From Chloroflexota bacterium (GTDB lineage: Bacteria; Chloroflexota; Anaerolineae; Promineifilales; Promineifilaceae): a stretch of 55,866 nucleotides of DNA. The DNA lies in contig JAKEFB010000237.1 in the NCBI GenBank assembly GCA_022616275.1, positions 1 to 55,866 on the forward strand, written 5' to 3'. This document shows, piece after piece, positions 49,297 to 55,866 of the stretch (its first letter is position 1; the number at the start of each line of letters is the position of its first letter). The position numbers and the translations under genes are program-made. The notes below the pieces were generated by a model. The model ran no database searches. It was given only the letters and a program-made list of their open reading frames with translations, and had not been told where the DNA came from.

Positions 49297-50165
49297 GTGA
49301 CCAGCAGCGGCAACTGTTGCGGACCTACTACGAAGCAGAAGGCGCCGGGGACTACCAGGCCAGGCTTTACCAGGAAGGCGACTGGATTCACCGGCGCTTA
49401 AAAGAGGTGGTCCTGGAGCAGGCGAGAAGTCGCTGCCGGCCGCAGACCGTGTTACTGGATGCCGGCTGCGCCGAGGGCCTCTATTTACGCGCGCTGCACC
49501 CGCTTATCTGCCTGGGTATCGGCCTGGACCTCTCCTTTCCCAAACTGGCCCGTGGCTGCTCCCTCGCCTCCGGCAACGATAATGCGGGAGGCATTGGCAA
49601 CCTTTTCTTTACTGTAGCCAGCCTGGAGCAAATCCCATCCCCGCCGGCCGCCTTTGACCTGGCCCTCTGTGTCGAAACGATTGAGCACGTACCGGATCAT
49701 CGCCTGGCCATTGCCGAGCTGTTCCGCGTGCTCAAGCCCGGTGGCCAGGCGATCATATCTGTGCCCACGGAGAGAAATGAGTTGGGCGGCCGTCACAAAC
49801 TAGGGTTGGACTGGCGCGAAAAAAGCGGCCACTTGCACAGCTTCAGCCGGGTAGAGTTTACAACCCTGTTGGAGCAGGCCGGCTTTCAGGTAGAAAAACA
49901 GATCACCATTGACGTTTTGGGCGGCCGGCTGCGCTACGCCGTCGTTTCCAGCCTGCCCTGGCGGGCAGCGCGGGCCGCCTGGCGAGCCTGGGCCATGCGC
50001 CGCCGGAAGCGAAAAGCGGCCGCCGGCGACGAGCCAGGCCGCAACGACGACGATTTACCCCCGGTTACTTCCGGCTTCTGGCAGCGGCTGGACGCCTGGC
50101 TTACTCGCCTCCCCGGCCCGCGCCGCTGGAGCAGCCTGGCCGTCTGGCTGTGCCGCAAACCCTGA
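49293..50165 (+). CDS. SAM-dependent methyltransferase (class I)
   Basis: A 290-residue methyltransferase of the UbiE/Methyltransf_11 kind. Motif I is LLDAGCAEGLYLRAL (about 54-68), the acidic strand 2 is GIGLDLSFPKLA, and the DLALCVETIEHVPD segment (about 123-136) is motif II/post-I. FRVLKPGGQAIISVPTER is strand 5. A basic stretch near 230-250 (RRRKRKAAAG) and a C-terminal Trp-rich segment follow, perhaps for membrane or substrate contact. The start ATG overlaps the GT4 stop (ATGA); the flippase starts one base after its stop. It probably modifies a sugar of the repeat unit. Confidence 0.84.
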   Translation: MSDQQRQLLRTYYEAEGAGDYQARLYQEGDWIHRRLKEVVLEQARSRCRPQTVLLDAGCAEGLYLRALHPLICLGIGLDLSFPKLARGCSLASGNDNAGGIGNLFFTVASLEQIPSPPAAFDLALCVETIEHVPDHRLAIAELFRVLKPGGQAIISVPTERNELGGRHKLGLDWREKSGHLHSFSRVEFTTLLEQAGFQVEKQITIDVLGGRLRYAVVSSLPWRAARAAWRAWAMRRRKRKAAAGDEPGRNDDDLPPVTSGFWQRLDAWLTRLPGPRRWSSLAVWLCRKP

Positions 50166-50166
50166 C

Positions 50167-51441
50167 GTGAAGCGCTTGATTCGTTCTTTCTGGCAAACGC
50201 GCCTGGCTCGGAAGTGGCTGCCCCGTAATTTGCCTTACTACCTGAAAGGAGGCAGCAGTCTGGTCTTCAACCACACCGCCGGCCTGTTACTAGGTTTTTT
50301 CACTACTTACGTGTTTACCAACTACACCTCCCAGCAAACTTACGCCAACTTCGGCTACGTCCTGGCCGTCCTGTCCATCGCCTCCCTGGCTGCGCTGCCC
50401 GGCGTAGACACGGCCGTCCTCTACGCGGCCGCCAAAGGCTACGATGGCGCGCTGCCGGCCGGCGCCCGGCTGCGCCTGAAGACCTCCCTGCTGGGCACAG
50501 CGGGCATGCTGCTCTGGGCCGGCTTTCTCTACGCCGTGGGGCGCAGCAGCGAGGCGGCCGTAGTCGCCTGGTGTAGCCCCCTGGTCCCTTTGCTTTATCC
50601 GTTCAGCAGCGTCTTTTCCTACCTGCAGGGCAAAGAACGCTTCACCGAATACACCCTGGCCAACCTGGCCGTAGAAGTGGCCAAGACGGCCGCTGTTGCC
50701 ATCGTGGCTATCGGCCTGGGCCTGAATGGCCCGCCGGTCATTCTCTCCCTCTTTCTGGTCATGGGTCTCTCGCACCTGCTGCTAACTCGCGCCTATAGCC
50801 AGGGCCTTGGCGGCGACCCCGGCCCGGAATTTGCCTCGCTCGGCCGGACCCTGACCGGCGTAGCGGTGGTCGGAGCGGTCGCCGGCCAGCTTGACCGGCT
50901 GATTGTCGGTACCTTTTTCGGCGTTAGCAGCATGGCCGCCTACAACCTCGGCTACACCCTCACCAGCCCGCTGCGTGGCTTTGGTGTCCTGGCCGGCCGC
51001 CTCCTCTTTCCCCAGATTGTCAGGTCCGACGCGGCCGCGCCCCTCTTTGTGCGCAAATATGGGCTGGGCCTGGCGCTGTTGCTGGTGGGGCTGGCCGGCC
51101 TGGTGGCCGCTTACTGGGTACTGTTCCCCCTGGTGCAGCCGGCCCTCTTTGCCGGCTACGAAGCGACCATCCCTATGATTCGCTGGCTCATCGTCGCCAC
51201 GGCCTTGGGCATTTTTGACATTGTAGCCGCCCAGGCGTTGTGGGGATTGAAGGAGCTGCGGATCGTTTACATCACCCAAACCCTGTTCCCCATTCAACGC
51301 ATCCTTTTGCTGGCCCTGGGTGGCTCCCTGGCTGGTATTTCCGGTATTCTTATCAGCCAGGTCGTCCATTACTCTGTCAGCGCCCTGGTGATTATTGCTT
51401 TCTGGATTGGTAAGTCGCGGCGACGGCGGCCAAAGGGGTAA
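50167..51441 (+). CDS. Polysaccharide flippase (Wzx-like, MATE/PST superfamily)
   Basis: A 424-residue integral membrane protein with about twelve hydrophobic helices in the MOP flippase pattern. The N-terminus WLPRNLPYYLKGGSSLVFNHTAGLLLG is typical of Wzx-type exporters, with the charged loop LQGKERFTEYTLANL (about 155-169) and a central GQLDRLIVGTFFGVSSMAAYNL block that is the hallmark of repeat-unit flippases. It should move the lipid-linked glycan from the inner to the outer leaflet. GTG 50167 is the chosen start, one base after the previous stop; a long upstream extension in the same frame is a shadow of the methyltransferase. It ends 4 bases before the next gene. Confidence 0.88.
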   Translation: MKRLIRSFWQTRLARKWLPRNLPYYLKGGSSLVFNHTAGLLLGFFTTYVFTNYTSQQTYANFGYVLAVLSIASLAALPGVDTAVLYAAAKGYDGALPAGARLRLKTSLLGTAGMLLWAGFLYAVGRSSEAAVVAWCSPLVPLLYPFSSVFSYLQGKERFTEYTLANLAVEVAKTAAVAIVAIGLGLNGPPVILSLFLVMGLSHLLLTRAYSQGLGGDPGPEFASLGRTLTGVAVVGAVAGQLDRLIVGTFFGVSSMAAYNLGYTLTSPLRGFGVLAGRLLFPQIVRSDAAAPLFVRKYGLGLALLLVGLAGLVAAYWVLFPLVQPALFAGYEATIPMIRWLIVATALGIFDIVAAQALWGLKELRIVYITQTLFPIQRILLLALGGSLAGISGILISQVVHYSVSALVIIAFWIGKSRRRRPKG

Positions 51442-51445
51442 AGAA

Positions 51446-52246
51446 GTGCCTGTTGCCATCTACGCCCAAACGGCCGGCGAATCCCACTGGAATCAGCTAT
51501 GGGAACAAAACCAACTTGACCAACTTCTGGCAGTGGCCAGGCGTGACCCCCTGTCCAACCACCTCCCACGCCATTTGCCTTTGTCTGGCCTCACCCTGGA
51601 AGGCGGCTGCGGCCTGGGCCAGTACGTCCTTTACTTTCGCCAGAAAGGGTATCGTATCATTGGCGGCGACCTCAGCCTGAGCGCCTTGCGGGCCCATCAC
51701 CGCCAACGGCCGGAAGCGCCGCTGGCGGTGATGGACCTGCGGGCCCTGCCTTTTGCCGGGGAGACCTTCACCGCCCACATTTCCCTGGGCGTCGTCGAAC
51801 ACCTGGAAAATGGGCCGGCCGCTATCATCCGCGAAATGGCCCGCACGTTGAAACCAGGGGGAATAGCCCTGGTTTCCGTCCCCTGGGTTAACGGCCTGCG
51901 GACCCTCTTCCGGCCGCTGTTGCGACGGCGCGAAAACAGGCAACGCCAGGCCGGCCTGGCCTTCTACCAATACCTTTACACCCGCCGTGAAATTCGCCGT
52001 TTCCTGCGGCCGGCCGGCCTGGAGGTGGTCCGCTTCTATCCCTACAGTCCGGCAAAAGGGCTGCGGGAATTTTTACCGGTGCGCCGCCGGCCGGTTGTTC
52101 CCTCTCGCCCGGTTGCCTCAAATCATCCGCTAAAAGTCACTGTCTCTGGAGCGCGGCGGCTGCTTTACTGGCCGCCCATCCTGGCTCTGACTGCCCACAT
52201 GATTCTGGCTGTAGCCGTCAAAAAAGAGAAGGAACCACCCTTATGA
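51446..52246 (+). CDS. SAM-dependent methyltransferase (class I)
   Basis: A 266-residue methyltransferase. Motif I is degenerate but clear: LEGGCGLGQYVLYFRQKGY (about 51-69), with GGDLSLSALRAHH as strand 2, VMDLRALPFAGETF as the motif II region, and HISLGVVEHLENG as post-I. ARTLKPGGIALVSVPW follows. It closes with a hydrophobic segment (LYWPPILALTAHMILAVAV), which could anchor it to the membrane. It starts at GTG 51446 with AAAGGGG upstream, and its TGA overlaps the ATG of the GT-C gene (ATGA). It is the third methyltransferase of the cluster, probably with its own sugar target. Confidence 0.82.
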   Translation: MPVAIYAQTAGESHWNQLWEQNQLDQLLAVARRDPLSNHLPRHLPLSGLTLEGGCGLGQYVLYFRQKGYRIIGGDLSLSALRAHHRQRPEAPLAVMDLRALPFAGETFTAHISLGVVEHLENGPAAIIREMARTLKPGGIALVSVPWVNGLRTLFRPLLRRRENRQRQAGLAFYQYLYTRREIRRFLRPAGLEVVRFYPYSPAKGLREFLPVRRRPVVPSRPVASNHPLKVTVSGARRLLYWPPILALTAHMILAVAVKKEKEPPL

Positions 52247-53499
52247 CCAAACAGGCCTGGCTACTGGCAGCTATCCTCCTGGCAGCTTTCATCCTGCGCT
52301 TCTGGAACCTGGACGCGCCCAAAATGGGCGCCGACGAAAGCCTGCACTACTTCCCGGAAATGCAGCAAATTCATCGCCTGCCCTTTTCCCAACAGCGCCT
52401 TCACCCGACCGACCTCTATCACGCCACCTCCCCGAATCCGGTCGGCCATCCCCTCTTTGCTACTCAGGTGGTGAACCTGGCCATGCGCCTGTTTGGCGCA
52501 ACCGAGACGACCGGCCGGGGAGTAATGGCCCTGGCCGGGGTGTTGCTGGTCGGCCTGACCTACCTGCTCGGCCGTGACCTGTACTCGGCCCGCCACGGCC
52601 TGATTGCTGCGGCTATCGCCTGCCTCTTACCCCTGGCCGTCCGTTACCAGCGGACGCTTTACCTCGACCCAATCTATAGCTTGTTGACGGCCGCCTGGAT
52701 CTGGTGCCTCTTTCAGGCCTGGCAACCCGCCGGCGCCCTGAAGTGGACGGCCGCGGCCGGTATCCTCCTGGGGCTGGCCGCCGCCAGCAAAACCTCTGCG
52801 CCCATCCTGGCCGTTCTGGCTATGGCCTACGTCGCCTGGCGCTGGCGGCCGGCGGCGGCGCCACCTGCGCCGGCCAGACCCGAAACTAAACGGGCCAGGA
52901 GAAAGGCCAGGCGAGTTAGCCAAAGCCGGTTCCCCGGCTGGCTATATACGCCACCGGCCAGGCTCGCCCTCATGGTGGGTCTGGCTCTACTGGTCTTCCT
53001 GGTTTTTGTGGCTCCAGGGCCGTACATTCAGGCCATCCGCAACCCGGTGGACACGGCCTACCAGAATCGCAGCGCCGCCTTTTATCTAAACCACCTCTGG
53101 CAGCAGCGGACCTGGCTGGCGGGCGTGGCCCTCACCTTGTGGACACCCCCCGTGTTGATAGCTGCCGCCGCCGGCCTGGTGATCATCGCCCGGCGCTGGC
53201 GGCTGGCCAACTCCGCCGACGCCCTCCTGCTCTTGTGGCTGGCGGCGACCGGACCATTGCTCTTCGTCCATCTGGCCGGCCTCAGCGGTGAGCATGGCTA
53301 CCTGTCGTTCGTCGCCCCTGTCGCCCTCCTGGCGGCTGTGGCTGTGGCGGCCCTGCCCCAACGCTGGCTGGCCCCAGCCCTGGTTGCCATCCTGCTGCCC
53401 ATGCTCCCGGCCACCCTCCTCTATGGTCACCGCCTGCTCCCCACGCCCTATAACTCTTACCTCAACAACGTGGACGCCCCGATCACGCCTTCTCCTTAA
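52243..53499 (+). CDS. GT-C-fold membrane glycosyltransferase (GT39-like)
   Basis: A 418-residue polytopic enzyme. The first loop has the catalytic acidic pair KMGADESLHYFPEMQQIH (about 27-44), after a first transmembrane helix (5-20); nine or so helices follow. A cytoplasmic loop rich in Lys and Arg (about 206-226, RPETKRARRKARRVSQ) lies in the middle. The protein is shorter than ArnT or PMT (about 550 residues) and has no C-terminal domain, so it may transfer a sugar to the glycan in the outer leaflet. It lies between a methyltransferase and a GT, both tightly packed (overlap of 4 bases and a gap of 2). Confidence 0.84.
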   Translation: MTKQAWLLAAILLAAFILRFWNLDAPKMGADESLHYFPEMQQIHRLPFSQQRLHPTDLYHATSPNPVGHPLFATQVVNLAMRLFGATETTGRGVMALAGVLLVGLTYLLGRDLYSARHGLIAAAIACLLPLAVRYQRTLYLDPIYSLLTAAWIWCLFQAWQPAGALKWTAAAGILLGLAAASKTSAPILAVLAMAYVAWRWRPAAAPPAPARPETKRARRKARRVSQSRFPGWLYTPPARLALMVGLALLVFLVFVAPGPYIQAIRNPVDTAYQNRSAAFYLNHLWQQRTWLAGVALTLWTPPVLIAAAAGLVIIARRWRLANSADALLLLWLAATGPLLFVHLAGLSGEHGYLSFVAPVALLAAVAVAALPQRWLAPALVAILLPMLPATLLYGHRLLPTPYNSYLNNVDAPITPSP

Positions 53500-53501
53500 C
53501 G

Positions 53502-54665
53502 ATGCGCTCCCAGACCTTTCTCTGGCTTTCCACCACCGACTGGGACGCGCCCCAATTCGGCAGCCGCCAGCAACTGGCGCTCTGCCTGGCCGGCCGGGGC
53601 CACCAGGTGCTTTTTGTCGAGGTGCCCCGGTCACTCCACTCCTTTATCTCTGACCCGGCCGGAACGCGCCGGGCGTTGAAGCGGTTAGGGCGGCTGCGCC
53701 CCATTGCCGGCCGCATCCAGGCCTATACGCCCTGGCCGGTTCTGCCCGTCTATTACCACCCGGCCGGCAACGCCATCAACCAGCGCCTGCTGCGGCTAGA
53801 CTTGCGCCGCGCCCTGCGCCGGCTGGGCCGGCCGGCCGACGTCTTGTGGACCTACTGGCCTAATACCGCTTACCTGGTCGGCCGGCTGGGCGAGCGTCTG
53901 GCCGTATATCACTGCATTGACGACTTCACCGCCGTCTCTTATCCTCTATCCCCGGCCGGGGCCATCGCCCGGATGGAAGCCGACCTCTGCCGGCGCGCCG
54001 ACCTGGTCTTGACCCGCACCGAAACTCTGGCCGAGGCCAGACGAGCCTGCAATCCTCATACTCACTTCCTGCCCGGCGGGGTTGACGTGGACCACTTTAA
54101 CCCGGCGCGGGTCGAAGCTCCGGCGGCCGACGTGGCGGCCCTGCCCCGGCCAAGGGTTGGCTTCGTGGGGACCATTGACAACCGGCTGGACGTGGCCGCG
54201 CTGGTTGCCTGCGCCCAGGCCCTGCCTCACGTCTCCTTTGTGCTCGCCGGCCCGGTCAAACGCCACCTGGTCGAGTTGGACCCACTTCAGGGGCTGTCTA
54301 ACGTCTATTTCTTGCCGGTCCGCCCGTACGCCGCTGTTCCGGCCGTGATTGCCGGCCTTGACGTTGGCTTCATTCCCTACCGCCGGACGCCCTACACCGA
54401 GGGACTTTCCCCCCTCAAGCTGTACGAGTATCTGGCTATGGGTAAGCCGGTGGTCGCTGCCGACCTGCCTTACCTGCGCCGTGAAGCGGCCCACGTCCAC
54501 CTGGCCCGCACGGCCGAAGAATACGTGGCTGCCATCCAGGAACGGCTGGCCCGGCCGGCGACCCCCCAGGAACAAAGCCGGTGGGCGGCCGTGGCCAGCG
54601 CTTACTCCTGGGAGAGCCAGACCGAGGAGATCGAACGGTTGCTGGCGGCCGCCAGTGATGGATGA
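53502..54665 (+). CDS. Glycosyltransferase (GT4-related)
   Basis: A 387-residue GT-B-fold protein related to the TuaH/teichuronic-acid type. The start MRSQTFLWLSTTDWDAPQFGSR is followed by an AVYHCIDDFTA motif (about 134-144), which is typical of this subgroup in place of a histidine-rich loop. The donor domain includes RVGFVGTIDNRLDVAALVA and a P-Y-TEGLSPLKLYEYLAMGKPVV segment, in which E-x7-E is EGLSPLKLYE. Two bases separate it from the GT-C gene, and its stop overlaps the next ATG (ATGA). Its donor is not assigned. Confidence 0.84.
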   Translation: MRSQTFLWLSTTDWDAPQFGSRQQLALCLAGRGHQVLFVEVPRSLHSFISDPAGTRRALKRLGRLRPIAGRIQAYTPWPVLPVYYHPAGNAINQRLLRLDLRRALRRLGRPADVLWTYWPNTAYLVGRLGERLAVYHCIDDFTAVSYPLSPAGAIARMEADLCRRADLVLTRTETLAEARRACNPHTHFLPGGVDVDHFNPARVEAPAADVAALPRPRVGFVGTIDNRLDVAALVACAQALPHVSFVLAGPVKRHLVELDPLQGLSNVYFLPVRPYAAVPAVIAGLDVGFIPYRRTPYTEGLSPLKLYEYLAMGKPVVAADLPYLRREAAHVHLARTAEEYVAAIQERLARPATPQEQSRWAAVASAYSWESQTEEIERLLAAASDG

Positions 54666-55783
54666 AACCTATGCGCGTCTTGCACCTGGTCGCTTCTTCC
54701 CGGGGCGGGGGCGCCGCCCACGTCCGCGACCTGGCCCTGGGGCTGGACAGGCGTCGCTTTGCCGTGCAGGTGGCCATGCCGGAGGACGGCGGCCACGTCG
54801 GTCGCGCCGATTTTACTGCCGCCGGTCTGCCTTTCCACCAGATCCCTATTGCTGCCGGCTTCTCCCTGGCTGCCCTGCGGCAGCTCCGGCGCTTGAGCGC
54901 CGTGGTAGATATTCTACACCTCCACGGGGCCAGGGCGGCCCTGTTCGGCCGGCTGGCCTGGTGGTCTAGCCGGCTACGGCCGCGCCTGATCTATACCATT
55001 CACGGCTTCGCCGCGCCCTACTATCCCCGACCGCGCCGGGCAATCTTGTTAGCCATTGAGCGCGCCCTGGCTCCCTTGACAGACACTTTTATTGCCGTCT
55101 GCCAGGCCGAGCGAGAAGCCTTTTTAGCCGCCCGGATTGCCTGGCCGGAACGGGTGCGGGTCATTCAAAACGGCATTCGCGCCAGCGAATTCCAGGTAGA
55201 CAGCGCCGCGCGCCTGGCCGGCCGACGCGCGCTGGGCTTGTCGCCACAAACTGTGCTTATTACCACCATCTGTCGCCTGGACAAGCCGCGCGACCTGGAC
55301 ACCTTACTGCACGCCTTTTACCAGGTAGCCGGGCATCACCCCCAGACCCATTTGTTGATTGTGGGCGATGGGCCACTGCGGCCGCAGGTCGAACAACAGG
55401 TGCAGGCGTTGTCGCTGGCTGGCCGGGTGGCTCAAACCGGTTGGCGGCAAGAGCTGCCACAAATTTACGCCGCCAGCGACATCTATGCGCTGACCACCTG
55501 GGGGTGGGAGGGGCTGCCCCTGACCGTGCTCGAAGCGATGGCCGCCGGCCTCCCGGTAGTAGCTACCCGGGCCGGCGGCATCCCCGAAGCAGTGCTGGAT
55601 GGTGAGACGGGACTATTAACGGAGCGGGCTGATATTAGCGGACTGGCGCGGGCTTTGCAGACCTTAATAGAGAATCCCGTACTGAGCCGGGCGATGGGGG
55701 CGTCGGGGCAGGCGCGCGCCGGACAACAATTTACCGCCGAACGCATGGTGAGGGAAGTCGCAGCCGTTTATACCCGCCGGTAA
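54662..55783 (+). CDS. GT4-family glycosyltransferase
   Basis: A 373-residue GT-B enzyme with the standard start PMRVLHLVASSRGGGAAHVR, the glycine-rich loop that binds the acceptor side, TIHGFAAPYYPRPRR near residue 118, and a donor domain with ITTICRLDKPRDLDTLLHAF, HLLIVGDGPLRPQVE, and TTWGWEGLPLTVLEAMAAGLP (E-x7-E), then GETGLLTERAD. It is the last gene of the cluster seen in this window. The window ends 83 bases later, so further genes may follow. Confidence 0.87.
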   Translation: MKPMRVLHLVASSRGGGAAHVRDLALGLDRRRFAVQVAMPEDGGHVGRADFTAAGLPFHQIPIAAGFSLAALRQLRRLSAVVDILHLHGARAALFGRLAWWSSRLRPRLIYTIHGFAAPYYPRPRRAILLAIERALAPLTDTFIAVCQAEREAFLAARIAWPERVRVIQNGIRASEFQVDSAARLAGRRALGLSPQTVLITTICRLDKPRDLDTLLHAFYQVAGHHPQTHLLIVGDGPLRPQVEQQVQALSLAGRVAQTGWRQELPQIYAASDIYALTTWGWEGLPLTVLEAMAAGLPVVATRAGGIPEAVLDGETGLLTERADISGLARALQTLIENPVLSRAMGASGQARAGQQFTAERMVREVAAVYTRR

Positions 55784-55787
55784 GGGA

Positions 55788-55799
55788 TGACATTTGTCA
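55788..55799. promoter_or_regulatory. Short dyad TGACA-TT-TGTCA after the cluster
   Basis: A 12-base palindrome directly after the last stop codon. A TAGAAT hexamer at 55847-55852, like the -10 elements seen elsewhere in the window, may belong to the promoter of a gene beyond the window end. The dyad could be its operator; this is weak evidence. Confidence 0.3.
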
Positions 55800-55866
55800 C
55801 GTGGATTGGGGTCGTTTGTTACTAACAGTTACTTCCCTCCTTGCATTAGAATGACTTTTTGTATGA

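Overview
The window looks like a chromosomal segment of a member of the Chloroflexota, probably the class Anaerolineae. This is an inference from the high GC content, the many tetratricopeptide-repeat (TPR) and GT-C membrane proteins, the multi-GAF two-component system, the HrcA/CIRCE-type groESL control and the rich set of short palindromic intergenic repeats. No tRNA, rRNA, transposase, integrase or CRISPR array was recognised.

Layout. 1-1.9 kb is a patchwork of dehydrogenase remnants around one intact short-chain dehydrogenase and a DUF2255 gene. 2-6.8 kb (minus) carries a group II amino-acid decarboxylase, ClpC and a PPOX-fold enzyme. 6.8-8.9 kb is an AT-richer patch with a membrane-anchored TPR protein. 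8.9-17.3 kb (mostly minus) holds murI, a modular cupredoxin lipoprotein, an orphan receiver, a three-GAF histidine kinase with its NarL-type regulator, a decayed R2lox gene, a class I glutamine amidotransferase-like hydrolase and rplS. 17.4-27.4 kb is a membrane glycosylation locus: two giant membrane proteins with beta-sandwich tails, an alkaline-phosphatase-superfamily enzyme and two GT2 glycosyltransferases. 27.5-33.3 kb (plus) holds a secreted TPR protein, groES-groEL behind two CIRCE operators, a second TPR protein and an M50-like membrane protease. 33.3-42.4 kb (minus) has a P-loop kinase/SpoIIE phosphatase pair, pcrA, an M14 carboxypeptidase and an O-antigen-ligase/TPR protein. 42.6-55.8 kb is an exopolysaccharide cluster: one GT4 gene on the minus strand, then eleven tightly packed plus-strand genes (an enolase-superfamily enzyme, five GT1/GT4-type glycosyltransferases, three methyltransferases, a flippase and a GT-C enzyme).

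How the genes work together. The 38.5-55.8 kb stretch contains most parts of a flippase/polymerase-type surface polysaccharide pathway: cytoplasmic glycosyltransferases, methyltransferases, a Wzx-like flippase and a Wzy/WaaL-like ligase. The 17-27 kb locus has polyprenyl-phosphate-sugar-type glycosyltransferases and may act on related glycans. ClpC and GroESL are the protein quality-control genes.

The most unusual non-coding feature is a family of hairpins built from 7-nt tandem units (GAGATTG, TAATTAG, ATCAGCC and similar). They sit at or across the stop codons of at least six unrelated genes. Other items worth a second look are a palindromic element carried in frame inside a membrane-protein gene, the double CIRCE, the internally deleted R2lox gene, and the enolase-superfamily gene that leads the polysaccharide cluster. 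I did not find a clear, complete, novel defence or metabolic system.
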